Assembly (NCBI RefSeq): GCF_016862795.1
Contig: NZ_BONQ01000071.1
Coordinates: 1-64,000 of the forward strand
From: Dactylosporangium siamense
Lineage (GTDB): Bacteria > Actinomycetota > Actinomycetes > Mycobacteriales > Micromonosporaceae
Length of the DNA stretch: 64,000 nt
Reading direction: 5' to 3'
Shown here: piece by piece, positions 34,453-43,716 of the stretch
Position numbering within the stretch: the first letter of the stretch is position 1
Layout of the letters: each line of letters opens with the position of its first letter
Notes under the pieces: model-generated
What the model was told of the DNA's origin: nothing
Databases searched by the model: none
What the model saw: the letters and a program-made list of their open reading frames with translations, nothing else
Made by a program: the position numbers and the translations under genes

Positions 34453-37230
34453 GTGTCGATCACCGAAGACATACAGGGCGGCGACCCTTGGGACGACGCG
34501 ACCCCGGCCGAGCCGCGCCGGCAACCCCCCAAGGACCAGTCCAAGGGATCTGAGCGGCCCTCCGGCGGCGCCGAAACCTTCGAACGCACCCCACCGCAGG
34601 ACGTCGCCGCGGAGCAGAGCGTCCTCGGCGGCATGCTGCTGTCCAAGGACGCCATCGCCGACGTCGTCGAGATCCTCAAGTCCCACGACTTCTACCGGCC
34701 CAACCACACGGTCGTCTTCGACGCGATCCTCGACCTCTACGGCCGCGGCGAGCCCGCCGACGCCGTCACCGTCGCCGCCGCGCTGACCGACGCGGGCGAG
34801 ATCGCCAAGGTCGGCGGCGCCGCCTACCTGCACACCCTCATGGCGGCCGTGCCCACCGCCGCCAACGCGTCCTACTACGCCCGCATCGTCGCCGAGCGGG
34901 CCGTCCTGCGCCGGGTCATCGAAGCCGGCACCCGCATCGTCCAGCTCGGCTACGGCTCCGCCGGCCCCGGCGGCCGGGACGTCGACGACGTCGTCGACCT
35001 CGCCCAACAGGCCATCTACGACGTCACCGAGAAGCGCGTCAGCGAGGACTTCGCCATCCTCGCCGAAATGCTGCAGCCGACCCTCGACGAGATCGAAGCC
35101 GTCGGCGCCCAAGGCGGCGTCATGACCGGCGTCCCCACCGGCTTCAGCGACCTCGACCGCCTGCTCAACGGCCTGCACCCCGGCCAGCTGGTCATCGTTG
35201 CCGGTCGACCTGGGTTGGGCAAGGCCCTGGCGCTCAACACGCCACTGCCGACGCCCGACGGCTGGACAACGATGGGCGAGGTCAAGGCGGGTGACCAGCT
35301 GCTCGACGCCGCCGGCCGGCCGACGACCGTCGTCAACGCGTTCGACGTGCTGCACGATCGCCCCTGCTTCGAGGTGGAGTTCTCCGACGGCAGCGTGATC
35401 GTCGCCGACGCCGAACATCTCTGGAAGACCACAACGAGAGCTGCCCGACGACAGCGCTCCGAGACCACACAGTCACCGCAATGGCCCGCCGCGGCGCGCA
35501 ACCAGGTGGCATCGGTGCTGGCTCATTCCACGACGCAGCGAGACTCGCTGGTGACCTTCGGCGAGGCAGTTCAGCTCGTCGGACCCGAATTCCGGCATGT
35601 GCTCCACGTTGTGGGCAGCGAGGTCGGAACGTCGGGTCAGGTCGTCCGCGAGTATCAGCGAGCGGGCAAGTCATGGCGGCGTTCAATTCAGGCCTATTCC
35701 ACGCACGCGCTGCTCACGACGCTGCACCGGCGGCTCAACAGAACCATGAACGCCGAGACGACCGCCAGGCACGAGGGCGTCGTGACCACCAAGGACATTG
35801 CGAACACCCTCCGGCATCCGACAGACGGCCGCCTCAACCACGCCGTAGAAAATTGCCGCGCGCTGCAGCTGCCGGAGCGTGATCTGCTCGTGCCGCCCTA
35901 CACTCTCGGTGCGTGGCTGGGAGATGGCCACTCCGCGGCCGGCCGCATCACCACAGCCGACCCTCAGATCGTTGCCAACATCGCCGATGACGGATTCGAG
36001 ATCAGGCCGAGCTCCGCGCACCCGATGCTGTATGGCATCGGCCGCTCAGGCGAGCGGGGACCCGCACTGGTCAGCAGCCTTCGGGTGCTCGGCGTTCTCA
36101 ACAACAAGCACATTCCATCCGTGTATCTGCGCGGTTCGGAGCGGCAACGACGAGCGCTGCTCGCCGGCCTGCTGGACACCGACGGCACCGTGACGAGCAC
36201 TGGCAACGCGCAGTTCACGTCCACCTCGGCGCGGCTCGCGGGTGACGTACGCGAACTGGTCGTCAGCCTCGGATACCGGTGCACGGTGACGATCAAGCAG
36301 GTAAAAGGCCGTACTCCGGCCAGTTCGATCGCCTACACGTTGAACTTCACCACGGTCGACGACCTGTTCCGGTTGGAGCGGAAGCGGTCCGCGCATCAGG
36401 ACCGGCGGCGCAGCCTCAGCACGTCGAGGACCGGTGCCAGGTACATCGTCGATGTCAGACCCACTGCAAGCGTCCCGGTCCGGTGCGTGCAGGTCGACAA
36501 CGACGCCCACCTCTACCTGGCAGGGCGCTCAATGATCCCGACCCACAACTCCACCGCCGCAATGGACTTCAGCCGGGCGGCGTCGGTGAAGCACAACATG
36601 GCGAGCGCGATCTTCAGTCTGGAAATGTCGAAGGTCGAGATCGTCATGCGACTGCTCTCGGCCGAGGCTCGGGTGCCGCTGCACGTGCTGCGGTCCGGGC
36701 AGCTGTCCGACGACGACTGGACCAAGCTGGCCCGCAGGATGGGCGAGATCAGCGAGGCGCCCCTGTTCGTCGACGACACGCCGAACATGAACCTCATGGA
36801 GATCCGGGCCAAGGCGCGGCGGCTCAAGCAGCGGCACGACCTGAAGCTGATCATCGTCGACTATCTGCAGCTGATGACGAGCCCGAAGCGGACCGAGAGC
36901 CGGCAGCAGGAGGTCGCCGACCTGTCGCGTGGTCTGAAGCTGCTGGCGAAAGAGGTCGAGTGCCCGGTAGTCGCGGTCAGCCAGCTGAACCGTGGCCCGG
37001 AGCAGCGCACCGACAAGCGACCGCAGCTGTCCGACCTTCGTGAGTCGGGCTCGATCGAGCAGGACGCCGACGTCGTCATTCTTCTGCACCGTGACGACTA
37101 CTACGACAAGGAATCCCCGCGCGCCGGTGAGGCCGACTTCATCGTGGCCAAGCACCGAAACGGCCCGACCGACACGATCACGGTCGCCGCACAGCTGCAC
37201 CTGTCGCGCTTCGTCGACATGGCCATCTGA
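34453..37230 (+). CDS. dnaB: replicative DNA helicase DnaB with intein
   Basis: The precursor has 925 residues: 257 N-extein, a 442-residue intein and 226 C-extein. The spliced helicase would be 483 residues, the normal size. It is the hexameric helicase that opens the replication fork. The N-extein holds the DnaB N-terminal domain ('PPQDVAAEQSVLGGMLLS') and the RecA-like domain up to 'GRPGLGK'. The C-extein resumes with 'STAAMDFSR' and includes 'LIIVDYLQLM' (Walker B) and 'SDLRESGSIEQDADVVILLHR'. The insertion splits the Walker A lysine from the next serine, so unspliced protein cannot bind ATP. The GTG at 34453 has GGAGGGG upstream; ATG 34435 and TTG 34399 lack a site. Confidence 0.96.
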   Translation: MSITEDIQGGDPWDDATPAEPRRQPPKDQSKGSERPSGGAETFERTPPQDVAAEQSVLGGMLLSKDAIADVVEILKSHDFYRPNHTVVFDAILDLYGRGEPADAVTVAAALTDAGEIAKVGGAAYLHTLMAAVPTAANASYYARIVAERAVLRRVIEAGTRIVQLGYGSAGPGGRDVDDVVDLAQQAIYDVTEKRVSEDFAILAEMLQPTLDEIEAVGAQGGVMTGVPTGFSDLDRLLNGLHPGQLVIVAGRPGLGKALALNTPLPTPDGWTTMGEVKAGDQLLDAAGRPTTVVNAFDVLHDRPCFEVEFSDGSVIVADAEHLWKTTTRAARRQRSETTQSPQWPAAARNQVASVLAHSTTQRDSLVTFGEAVQLVGPEFRHVLHVVGSEVGTSGQVVREYQRAGKSWRRSIQAYSTHALLTTLHRRLNRTMNAETTARHEGVVTTKDIANTLRHPTDGRLNHAVENCRALQLPERDLLVPPYTLGAWLGDGHSAAGRITTADPQIVANIADDGFEIRPSSAHPMLYGIGRSGERGPALVSSLRVLGVLNNKHIPSVYLRGSERQRRALLAGLLDTDGTVTSTGNAQFTSTSARLAGDVRELVVSLGYRCTVTIKQVKGRTPASSIAYTLNFTTVDDLFRLERKRSAHQDRRRSLSTSRTGARYIVDVRPTASVPVRCVQVDNDAHLYLAGRSMIPTHNSTAAMDFSRAASVKHNMASAIFSLEMSKVEIVMRLLSAEARVPLHVLRSGQLSDDDWTKLARRMGEISEAPLFVDDTPNMNLMEIRAKARRLKQRHDLKLIIVDYLQLMTSPKRTESRQQEVADLSRGLKLLAKEVECPVVAVSQLNRGPEQRTDKRPQLSDLRESGSIEQDADVVILLHRDDYYDKESPRAGEADFIVAKHRNGPTDTITVAAQLHLSRFVDMAI
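35224..36549 (+). mobile_element. class 3-like intein with LAGLIDADG endonuclease
   Basis: A 442-residue in-frame insertion in DnaB, between Lys and Ser of Walker A. Its first residue is Ala, not Cys or Ser, so the standard first step is impossible. It has the class 3 triad instead: Trp67 two residues after His65 in block B, Cys421 at the block F position normally held by Asp, and Thr440 in the final 'P-T-H-N' before the +1 Ser. Two dodecapeptide-like motifs, 'LGAWLGDGH' (228-236) and 'LAGLLDTDG' (313-321), with their acidic residues indicate an intact homing endonuclease. More A/T-ending codons appear here than in the exteins, consistent with acquisition by transfer. Confidence 0.9.
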
Positions 37231-37877
37231 GCCGCGATCGCCGCTGATCGCCGATGCGGCATGGCTGTGCTGGGCACGGTTGCGTTGGGTATGGCTGTGC
37301 TGGGTATGGCTGTGCGGGGTACGGGTGTGCGGGGCAGGGTGCGTTGGGCACGGTTCTGCGGGGCACGGCGCGCAGAACCAGCTGATGTCGCTGGACCGGG
37401 GCGCTCGGCCGCGAGGCGTTCGACGCGGTGCGCCGAGCGGTCCTCCTTGTGGTGGTCTGCCTTGTGGGTGGTCTGCCTCGTGGTGGTTTGGTGGTGGGGG
37501 TCTGCGGCTGTGCAGGGTGCGACCAATCGCCGGGCTGATCGAAGGTGGGTTGCGCCCGCTGGTGCACGTCCGGCGGCGTCGCGCCTTGGATCACGACCGA
37601 ACTGTCGCAGCCACTCGCGGAGCAGCGCCACCTGCGGAGCAGCGCTTCGATCAGTGCCGTCCTTCGATCATGTCCGCAAGATCGCCCCGCCCAGCGCAAC
37701 CGGGTCCTGGGCTTGTGGCCGCCGGCCCGGGGCGTTCACCAGCCCATCGTGATGGGGACCGGCCGTCCGGACGACCACGGGACGACTTCGATCTGCCACA
37801 ACAGCGCGGAGCGAGCTCGCAAAGAGCCCTGTTCGGGCATGGGAAATGCCGGATCGGGCGTGCGCGGTGGGCGAGGG
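37231..37877. repeat. gene-free gap with 15-base tandem repeats after dnaB
   Basis: No convincing gene lies in these 647 bases. At 37257-37375 eight degenerate units of 14-15 bases run head to tail, consensus GGGYAYGGYTGTGCK (for example 37287-37301 and 37302-37316). Most reading frames stay open through them because the period is a multiple of three. The rest (37380-37870) shows G/T-rich low-complexity stretches such as 37440-37510 and no clear promoter or terminator. Confidence 0.7.
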
Positions 37878-38498
37878 TCAGGGGTGGCTCAGGAGGCGGG
37901 CGACCTCGGCGTCCGGGACCTGGTGGAAGTCGTCGTAGTAGCGGCTGACCGCACCGAAGTATTCGGACATCAAAGGGCAGACCACCTCGTCCGCGGTGTG
38001 GGCCAGGCGTTCGAGGGCCTGGGTCGCACCGACCGGGACGGCCAGCACCACGCGAGCGGCCGACAGCGCCTTGGCGACCGCGATCGCCGCCCCGGCCGTG
38101 GCACCGGTGGCCAGGCCGTCGTCGATGATGAGGGCGACCCGCCCGGTGAGGTCCAGCGGGTCGCGGCCGATGCGGAAGAGGCGGTCGCGGCGGCGGAGTT
38201 CGGCGGTTTCGTGGCGGATGATCGGGGCCATCTCGTGCGGTTCGAGGCGGATCTCGGTGTTGAGGACCTGGACGCCGCCGGGGCCGATGGCGCCGAAGGC
38301 GACCTCGGGTGCCCACGGGACGCCGAGCTTGCGCACGACCATGGCGTCGAGCGGGATCCGGAGCCGGCTGGCGACCTCGGCGGCGACGGGCATGCCGCCG
38401 CGGACCAGGCCGAGGGCGATGACGTCCGGCCGGTCGGCGTAGCCGGTGAGGAGCGCGGCGAGAGCGGCTCCGGCTTCTTGGCGGTCCCGGAAGGCCAT
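37878..38498 (-). CDS. phosphoribosyltransferase-domain protein
   Basis: A 206-residue protein with the type I PRTase fold. The PRPP-binding loop reads 'VALIIDDGLATGATA' (about residues 122-136), and 'VVRKLGVPWAPEVAFGAIGPGG' is typical of the actinobacterial group often found alone or fused to dienelactone hydrolase-like domains. Substrate and reaction are not known. The start is ATG 38498. It stands alone between the repeat gap and the next minus-strand pair. Confidence 0.88.
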   Translation of the reverse strand: MAFRDRQEAGAALAALLTGYADRPDVIALGLVRGGMPVAAEVASRLRIPLDAMVVRKLGVPWAPEVAFGAIGPGGVQVLNTEIRLEPHEMAPIIRHETAELRRRDRLFRIGRDPLDLTGRVALIIDDGLATGATAGAAIAVAKALSAARVVLAVPVGATQALERLAHTADEVVCPLMSEYFGAVSRYYDDFHQVPDAEVARLLSHP

Positions 38499-38592
38499 GC
38501 TTCCTGTTTACGCCGTGCCCGAGGACGCTGACCAGCGACTGACGGACCGGCCGGGACGAATCATGCGCGGCGACGCCACTCCTGCGGAAGGG

Positions 38593-39888
38593 CTACGCCG
38601 CTCCTGAGGATGCTGACCGGCGGCCGGCGGGCCCGCCGGGGGAGCCGGGTGCGGTGGGCGGTGCGGTGGACGGTGGGCGCAGCGCCCACCAGAGGGCGGC
38701 GAAGGCGGCCGGGTAGAGGAGGTACCCGAAGCGGGTCGACGGGATGAGCAGGATCGCCGCGGTGAGGCCGACGGTGACGACGAGCACGGCGGATCGGGTG
38801 TCCTGAGGTGGGCGGCGCAGGAGCCAGACGCCGATGGCGATGCCCGCGATGAGCAGGAGCGACAGGGCGATGGTGCGCCCCGCGTCCGCCGAGGAGGCGA
38901 TGAGCTGCCCGGGCAACGGCGACTGGGCGGGGCTGGTGACGAGGCCGTGGCCGGCCGGGAAGCGCAGGACGTTTTCGACGAACGCGGAGGGGGCGACGGC
39001 CAGGGCGGGCAGCATCACCAGGATCGGCAGGCCGAACGCGCCGGCGGCGAAGACAGCGACGTTGCGCAGGTTTGCAACAGCGGCTCCGCGCCGCTCGGAA
39101 TCACCAGCGCTGCCGGTGGTGCGCCAGGCGAGCACCAGCAGTACCAACGCCGCAGGAAGAGCAAACAGTTTGAGTGCGCCGGCCAGTCCGATGGCGATGC
39201 CGGCCGCGGCCCAGCGGTGTCTGGCGGTGAAGGCCATGGCGAGCAGTGACAGGCTGACCACTGGCAGGTCGTCGCCGCCGGTGGTCAGGGTGAGGGTGCA
39301 GATCGGCAGGACGGCGACGGATTGGGCGACGAGGACGAGGCCGGGCGGGGCGACCAGGTCGGTGAGCAGTCGCAGGGTCCAGAGCAGCGCGACGACGGTG
39401 GCGACGGCGAACCAGATGCGGGCGTCGGTCCACCAGTGGTTGCCGAACAGTGCTCGGGGGATGCCGAAGATCGACATGCCGGGTTGGTACGGCGAATACC
39501 CCAGCAACCGGTCCTCCGCCGGAAGTGCGGCGATGTCGGGGCGGTCGAGGTAGGGCGTGCCGGTGTGGAGGAGCCGCCGGCCCATCTGCTCGACGACGAG
39601 GACTTCTTCCTGCGCCCGGTCGGTGCGGCCGCCGGCGCGCTGCACGGCCTGCGTGATCAGGGGCACGAGCGTGACCGCCGCGAAGACGGCGAAGGTGAGC
39701 AGGAGCCGGCGGAGCACGACGAGCGTGATCAGGAACGCGGCGGCGTAGCCCCACCAGGCGATCTCGCCCCAGGCGCGGTGCGGCAGCAGGGTCGAGGTGA
39801 ACGCGGTGATCGCGGCGAACACGGCAGACAGTCCGTAGAGGACGGCGTCGCTGGTCCGGGCGCGTGATGAGGTGGCTATGGCACCCAT
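38593..39888 (-). CDS. multi-pass membrane protein, glycosyltransferase-like (GT87/GT-C)
   Basis: The 431-residue protein has about 10-11 predicted helices. Its first large outer loop contains 'TGTPYLDRPDIAALPAEDRLLGYSPYQPGMSIFGIPRALFG', similar in layout to actinobacterial DUF2029/GT-C proteins with the acceptor-side acidic residues. The C-terminal tail is Pro/Gly-rich. The start ATG at 39888 lies inside the end of the GGDEF-EAL gene (13-base overlap), so it is translationally coupled to it. That pairing suggests, but does not show, a link between cyclic di-GMP signalling and a surface polysaccharide. Confidence 0.72.
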   Translation of the reverse strand: MGAIATSSRARTSDAVLYGLSAVFAAITAFTSTLLPHRAWGEIAWWGYAAAFLITLVVLRRLLLTFAVFAAVTLVPLITQAVQRAGGRTDRAQEEVLVVEQMGRRLLHTGTPYLDRPDIAALPAEDRLLGYSPYQPGMSIFGIPRALFGNHWWTDARIWFAVATVVALLWTLRLLTDLVAPPGLVLVAQSVAVLPICTLTLTTGGDDLPVVSLSLLAMAFTARHRWAAAGIAIGLAGALKLFALPAALVLLVLAWRTTGSAGDSERRGAAVANLRNVAVFAAGAFGLPILVMLPALAVAPSAFVENVLRFPAGHGLVTSPAQSPLPGQLIASSADAGRTIALSLLLIAGIAIGVWLLRRPPQDTRSAVLVVTVGLTAAILLIPSTRFGYLLYPAAFAALWWALRPPSTAPPTAPGSPGGPAGRRSASSGAA

Positions 39889-42404
39889 TCTTGTCCGGGC
39901 TCGCCGATGCCGGCGCGGCGGGACCGGCGGTTGCGCGGCAGGCGGATGACGGTGTCGGTGTCGTGCAGTGGCGGTGCGAGCAGGCCCGGCTGGCCGTCGT
40001 GGCCGCGTCGCAGTGCGGCGAGGAGCCGGTCGGCGGGCATGGCGCGGGCGAAGAGGTGGCCCTGGCCGGCGGGGCAGCCGAGCTCCCACAGCTGCTGGCG
40101 CTGGTCTTCACGTTCGATGCCTTCGGCCACGACGATGAGGCCGAGGCTGCGGCCGAGGTCGACGGTGGAGCGGACGACGGCGCCGGGGGCGGAGGCGTTC
40201 ATCGCGGCGACGAAGCTCCGGTCGATCTTGAGTTCGTCGACGGCGACCCGGGCGAGGGTGGCCAGTGACGAGAAGCCGGTGCCGAAGTCGTCGAGGGCGA
40301 GCCGGATGCCCTGGTTGCGCAGTGCCGCGAGGACGTCGTCGACGACCTCGAGCTTGCTGAGGGTGACGGATTCGGTGAGCTCGATGACGAGCGACGAGGC
40401 CTGGACGCCGCGGGCGGCGAGGCGGCGGGCGACCGCGTCGGGGAACGACGGGTCGAGCAGGCTGCGGGGCGACACGTTGACGGCGACGGGGATGGCGTGG
40501 CCCGCGTCGGCCCATTGTGAGACGGCGGTCAGCGCCTGGTCGAGGACGGCGTCGGCGAACGCGGAGAGCTGCCCGGACCGTTCGATCGCGGGCAGGAACC
40601 GGTCGGGGGCGAGGTCGCCGCGGTCGGGGTGGTTCCAGCGGGTGAGTGCTTCGGCGCCGATGACCTGGCCGGTGGCGAGGTCGACGATCGGCTGGAAGTT
40701 GACGACGAACTGGTCTTCGGCGACGGCGCGGGCGAGGTCGCCGCCGAGGGTGAGGGTGCCGATGTCGGCGGTGTCGCGGGCGTGCGCGTAGACGACGACC
40801 CGCTGGCCGTCCTGTTTCGCCTGGTACATGGCGACGTCGGCGCGGCGGAGCAGCTCGCCGATGGTGCCTCCGCTGGCGGTGGTGACGCCGCAGCTGGCCT
40901 CGACGCTGATGCGCATGTCGTCGAGCTGGATGGGTGGGGCGAGGGCGTCGAGGATCGTGTGGGCGCGCATCTCGGCGAGGGCGGGCGCGCTGAGGTTGGC
41001 GAGGATGACGGCGAACTCGTCGCCGCCGAACCGCGCGACCAGGTCGTCTTCGCGGACGGCGGCGGAGAGCCGCTCGCCGACGGTGATGAGGACCCGGTCG
41101 CCGGCGGAGTGGCCGAGGGTGTCGTTGACCTCTTTGAAGTGGTTGAGGTCGATGAGCAGGACGCCGACGATGCCGGTGGCGAGGACCTCGTCGCCGTACT
41201 GCTGCAGCTTGCGCCGGTTGGCGAGCCGGGTGAGGGGGTCCTGGGCGGCGGCCCGGGCGTGGCTGTCGGCGAGGCGTTGCGTCTCGGCGAACGTGGCGGC
41301 GTTGCGCAGGGCGGTGCACAGCGCCGCGGCGAACGTGTGCAGCGTGTAGCCCTCGCGTTCGGAGAGCTTGATCGGGGCGCGGAAGCGCAGGCGGAGTTCG
41401 CCCAGGTCGGCGTCGCCGCGGTAGCTCTCCAGGCCGATCGGGATGACGAAGCCGGTCGCGGCGGGCGCGTCGTTCGGGTGGCCGTCGAACAGGATGTCGC
41501 GGCCGTTGCTGCGCACCAGGCGCTCCTCGCCGGTCTGCGGGCGGATCTGGACCTCGACCTCGTCGGTGGAGAAGAGCTCGGCGGCCTTGCGTACGGCGGC
41601 GTGCAGCACGGCGGTCTCGTCGACGGAGTTGAACTCGTCGGTGGCCTCGGCCAGCCGCTGCCAGGCCTCATTGCCCTGGCGGGCGCGGACCCGGTTGCCG
41701 GAGGCGAGGTGGATGCACCACAGCAGCAGCGGCAGGAGCAGCAGGAGCCAGTAGTTGATGTCGTACGCGATCACGGTGACGACGGCGATGCCGAACGTGC
41801 CTGCGCGAACGACGGTGAGAATGCCCCAGTCCGCGACGAGCCGCTGGTGGTAGGGCGTCCCGGTCAGCATGGCGAACAACGCTTGCGACACGAGCTCGTC
41901 GACGATGGTGTACGCAGCCCAGGCGACCACAGTGGCGATGAGTGCGGCACCAGCCGATCCGATGTGGTGCGAATCGGTCAGAATCGGAGTAAATCCGGCG
42001 AGGGCGACGGCTGCGGTTGCCGCAGTGCCGGCGAGCACTTCCTTGCCGGCGTTGAAACTGATCTTCACCGGCACGTGTGTCGGATTCAGGAACTGGTCGG
42101 TGAGCTTCCCGATCGCGATGGAAAGGATCACCAACGACGGCGGCAGGAACACCGACGCGGCGATGATGACGGCCGATACGGGCGTCGAGACGTGCAGTGC
42201 CGATCGGATCCGCATCTGGACCCGCATGTATCTCCCGCTGGCGACGAGCAGTGTCGGCAGCGGTAGCAGCAAGGTCAGTCGGCCCTGGTCCTTGATCAGC
42301 CAAAGTGCTACGAGGACCGCCAAGGCTGCACCGACGACGACGGGACCAACAAGACGCCAGAGGCGCCGGTCGGTCGCGTCGTCGGTACCCAATGGTCTTT
42401 GCAT
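39876..42404 (-). CDS. membrane GGDEF-EAL cyclic di-GMP enzyme
   Basis: The 842-residue protein has about seven helices in residues 17-235, a GAF-like region (about 245-375), a GGDEF domain and an EAL domain. The GGDEF site is intact (residues 460-464, 'RFGGDEFA'). The EAL site is also intact (585-587) with 'DDFGTG' and 'VAEGIE' downstream. It may therefore both make and break cyclic di-GMP; which activity dominates cannot be read from sequence. The last 40 residues are basic. The ATG at 42404 has only a weak purine stretch upstream. Its 3' end overlaps the membrane glycosyltransferase-like gene. Confidence 0.93.
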   Translation of the reverse strand: MQRPLGTDDATDRRLWRLVGPVVVGAALAVLVALWLIKDQGRLTLLLPLPTLLVASGRYMRVQMRIRSALHVSTPVSAVIIAASVFLPPSLVILSIAIGKLTDQFLNPTHVPVKISFNAGKEVLAGTAATAAVALAGFTPILTDSHHIGSAGAALIATVVAWAAYTIVDELVSQALFAMLTGTPYHQRLVADWGILTVVRAGTFGIAVVTVIAYDINYWLLLLLPLLLWCIHLASGNRVRARQGNEAWQRLAEATDEFNSVDETAVLHAAVRKAAELFSTDEVEVQIRPQTGEERLVRSNGRDILFDGHPNDAPAATGFVIPIGLESYRGDADLGELRLRFRAPIKLSEREGYTLHTFAAALCTALRNAATFAETQRLADSHARAAAQDPLTRLANRRKLQQYGDEVLATGIVGVLLIDLNHFKEVNDTLGHSAGDRVLITVGERLSAAVREDDLVARFGGDEFAVILANLSAPALAEMRAHTILDALAPPIQLDDMRISVEASCGVTTASGGTIGELLRRADVAMYQAKQDGQRVVVYAHARDTADIGTLTLGGDLARAVAEDQFVVNFQPIVDLATGQVIGAEALTRWNHPDRGDLAPDRFLPAIERSGQLSAFADAVLDQALTAVSQWADAGHAIPVAVNVSPRSLLDPSFPDAVARRLAARGVQASSLVIELTESVTLSKLEVVDDVLAALRNQGIRLALDDFGTGFSSLATLARVAVDELKIDRSFVAAMNASAPGAVVRSTVDLGRSLGLIVVAEGIEREDQRQQLWELGCPAGQGHLFARAMPADRLLAALRRGHDGQPGLLAPPLHDTDTVIRLPRNRRSRRAGIGEPGQEWVP

Positions 42405-42754
42405 CGCGGTCTGCTCATCGTTGCCGATGGTCGTGTGCCTTTGTCAAGGCCGGATTTTTCAGCCCCACTCGTGAATGCGCATTGCTGCCCCCAAGGTCGT
42501 TTTCGCGGTTAACGACCCCCGTGGCGCTCGGGCATCGATACATATCGAATTCCCTTGCGTTGAACGAAGCCTAGGGTGCATATCGCAAGTTGCCTATACC
42601 CATTTGTCTGTCGACTCATAGTTTGCGAAGAAAGGCAGGGCTTGTCATATTTTGGTAACGTGAAAGTTACTCTCCGTGCATCTGAATCGACGCATGTTCC
42701 CACTAGCGTGCATGATCAAACAGATCTCCACTGCACGATCGATAAGGTGATGTC
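42405..42754. promoter_or_regulatory. AT-rich divergent promoter region with inverted repeats
   Basis: This 350-base gap between the divergent GGDEF-EAL and moaC genes is clearly AT-richer than its surroundings. It holds GGTCGTT/AACGACC (42495-42517), the perfect palindrome TCGATACATATCGA (42535-42548) and GTAAC/GTTAC (42655-42670). No gene is visible. The palindromes are candidate operators; I see no Moco riboswitch-like structure. Confidence 0.5.
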
Positions 42755-43231
42755 GTGGCACACGAGCTGACCCATGTCGACCAGAGCGGCGCCGCCCGGA
42801 TGGTGGACGTCGCCGGCAAGGAAATCACCGTCCGGCGTGCGGTTGCGGCTGGTTCCGTCCGCACGACGGCCGCAGTAATAGCGTTGCTGCACGACGGTGC
42901 GTTACCTAAGGGCGACGCGTTGGCGGTCGCGCGGATCGCCGGGATCATGGGTGCCAAACGCACGCCCGATCTCATCCCGTTATGTCATCCGATCGCCCTG
43001 CATGGGGTGACGATCGACCTTACGTTGCGTGACGACTCGGTGGACATTGAGGTTGCCGCCCGCACGGCCGACCGCACCGGGGTCGAGATGGAGGCGCTCA
43101 CCGCCGTCGCCGCCGCAGGTCTGGCCCTCATCGACATGATCAAGGCGGTCGACCCGGCCGCCTCGCTGGAAGGGGTTCGGGTGCTCCGCAAGGAAGGCGG
43201 CAAGACCGGTCTCTGGGAGCGTGCCTCGTGA
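42755..43231 (+). CDS. moaC: cyclic pyranopterin monophosphate synthase MoaC
   Basis: The 158-residue enzyme makes cyclic pyranopterin monophosphate in the first stage of molybdenum cofactor synthesis, together with MoaA. Family blocks 'MVDVAGKEITVRRAVAAGSVR', 'GIMGAKRTPDLIPLCHPI', 'TADRTGVEMEALTAVAAAGLALIDMIK' and the final 'KTGLW' are present. The GTG start has AAGGTGA five bases upstream. It leads a moaC-mog-moeA-moaE operon; moaA and moaD are 17-20 kb away. Confidence 0.96.
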   Translation: MAHELTHVDQSGAARMVDVAGKEITVRRAVAAGSVRTTAAVIALLHDGALPKGDALAVARIAGIMGAKRTPDLIPLCHPIALHGVTIDLTLRDDSVDIEVAARTADRTGVEMEALTAVAAAGLALIDMIKAVDPAASLEGVRVLRKEGGKTGLWERAS

Positions 43232-43707
43232 AGGCCGTCGTGATCGTCGCGTCCAACCGCGCCTCGGCCGGTGTCTACGCCGACACCAGCGGGCCCCTGC
43301 TGGTCGCCGGGCTGCGCGAGCTTGGCTGCGACGTGGGCGACCCGGTCGTCGTCCCGGACGGCCCGCCGGTCGAGGAGGCGCTGCGCGCCGCGGTCGCCGC
43401 CGGCACTGACGTGATCCTGACCAGCGGCGGCACCGGCGTCACCCCTACCGACGCCACCCCGGAGATGACCCGGCGGGTGCTGGACTACGAGGTGCCCGGC
43501 ATCGCGGAGGCCATCCGGGCAGCCGGCGCCGCAAAGGTGCCGACCGCGATCCTGTCCCGCGGGCTCAGCGGGGTCGCCGGCCGCACGCTGATCGTCAACC
43601 TGCCCGGCTCGAAGGGTGGCGCCAAGGATGGTCTCGCCGTGCTCGGTCCGGTGCTCGCCCACGCCGTCGACCAACTCCGCGGCGGCGACCACGTCCCCAC
43701 GGTCTAG
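43228..43707 (+). CDS. mog: molybdopterin adenylyltransferase (MogA/MoaB type)
   Basis: This 159-residue MoCF-domain protein adenylates molybdopterin before metal insertion by MoeA. 'LTSGGTGVTPTDATPEMT' and 'RTLIVNLPGSKGG' form the active-site loops. The GTG start overlaps the moaC stop as GTGA. MogA and MoaB proteins are hard to separate by sequence; the role given fits an organism with MoeA next door. Confidence 0.92.
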   Translation: MKAVVIVASNRASAGVYADTSGPLLVAGLRELGCDVGDPVVVPDGPPVEEALRAAVAAGTDVILTSGGTGVTPTDATPEMTRRVLDYEVPGIAEAIRAAGAAKVPTAILSRGLSGVAGRTLIVNLPGSKGGAKDGLAVLGPVLAHAVDQLRGGDHVPTV

Positions 43708-43716
43708 GCTCGACGC

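Noticed and set aside
37101-37699. Minus-strand frames with Thr-Pro-Ala repeats after dnaB
   Set aside because: They arise from the 15-base tandem repeats, enter the dnaB coding region and lack a start signal.
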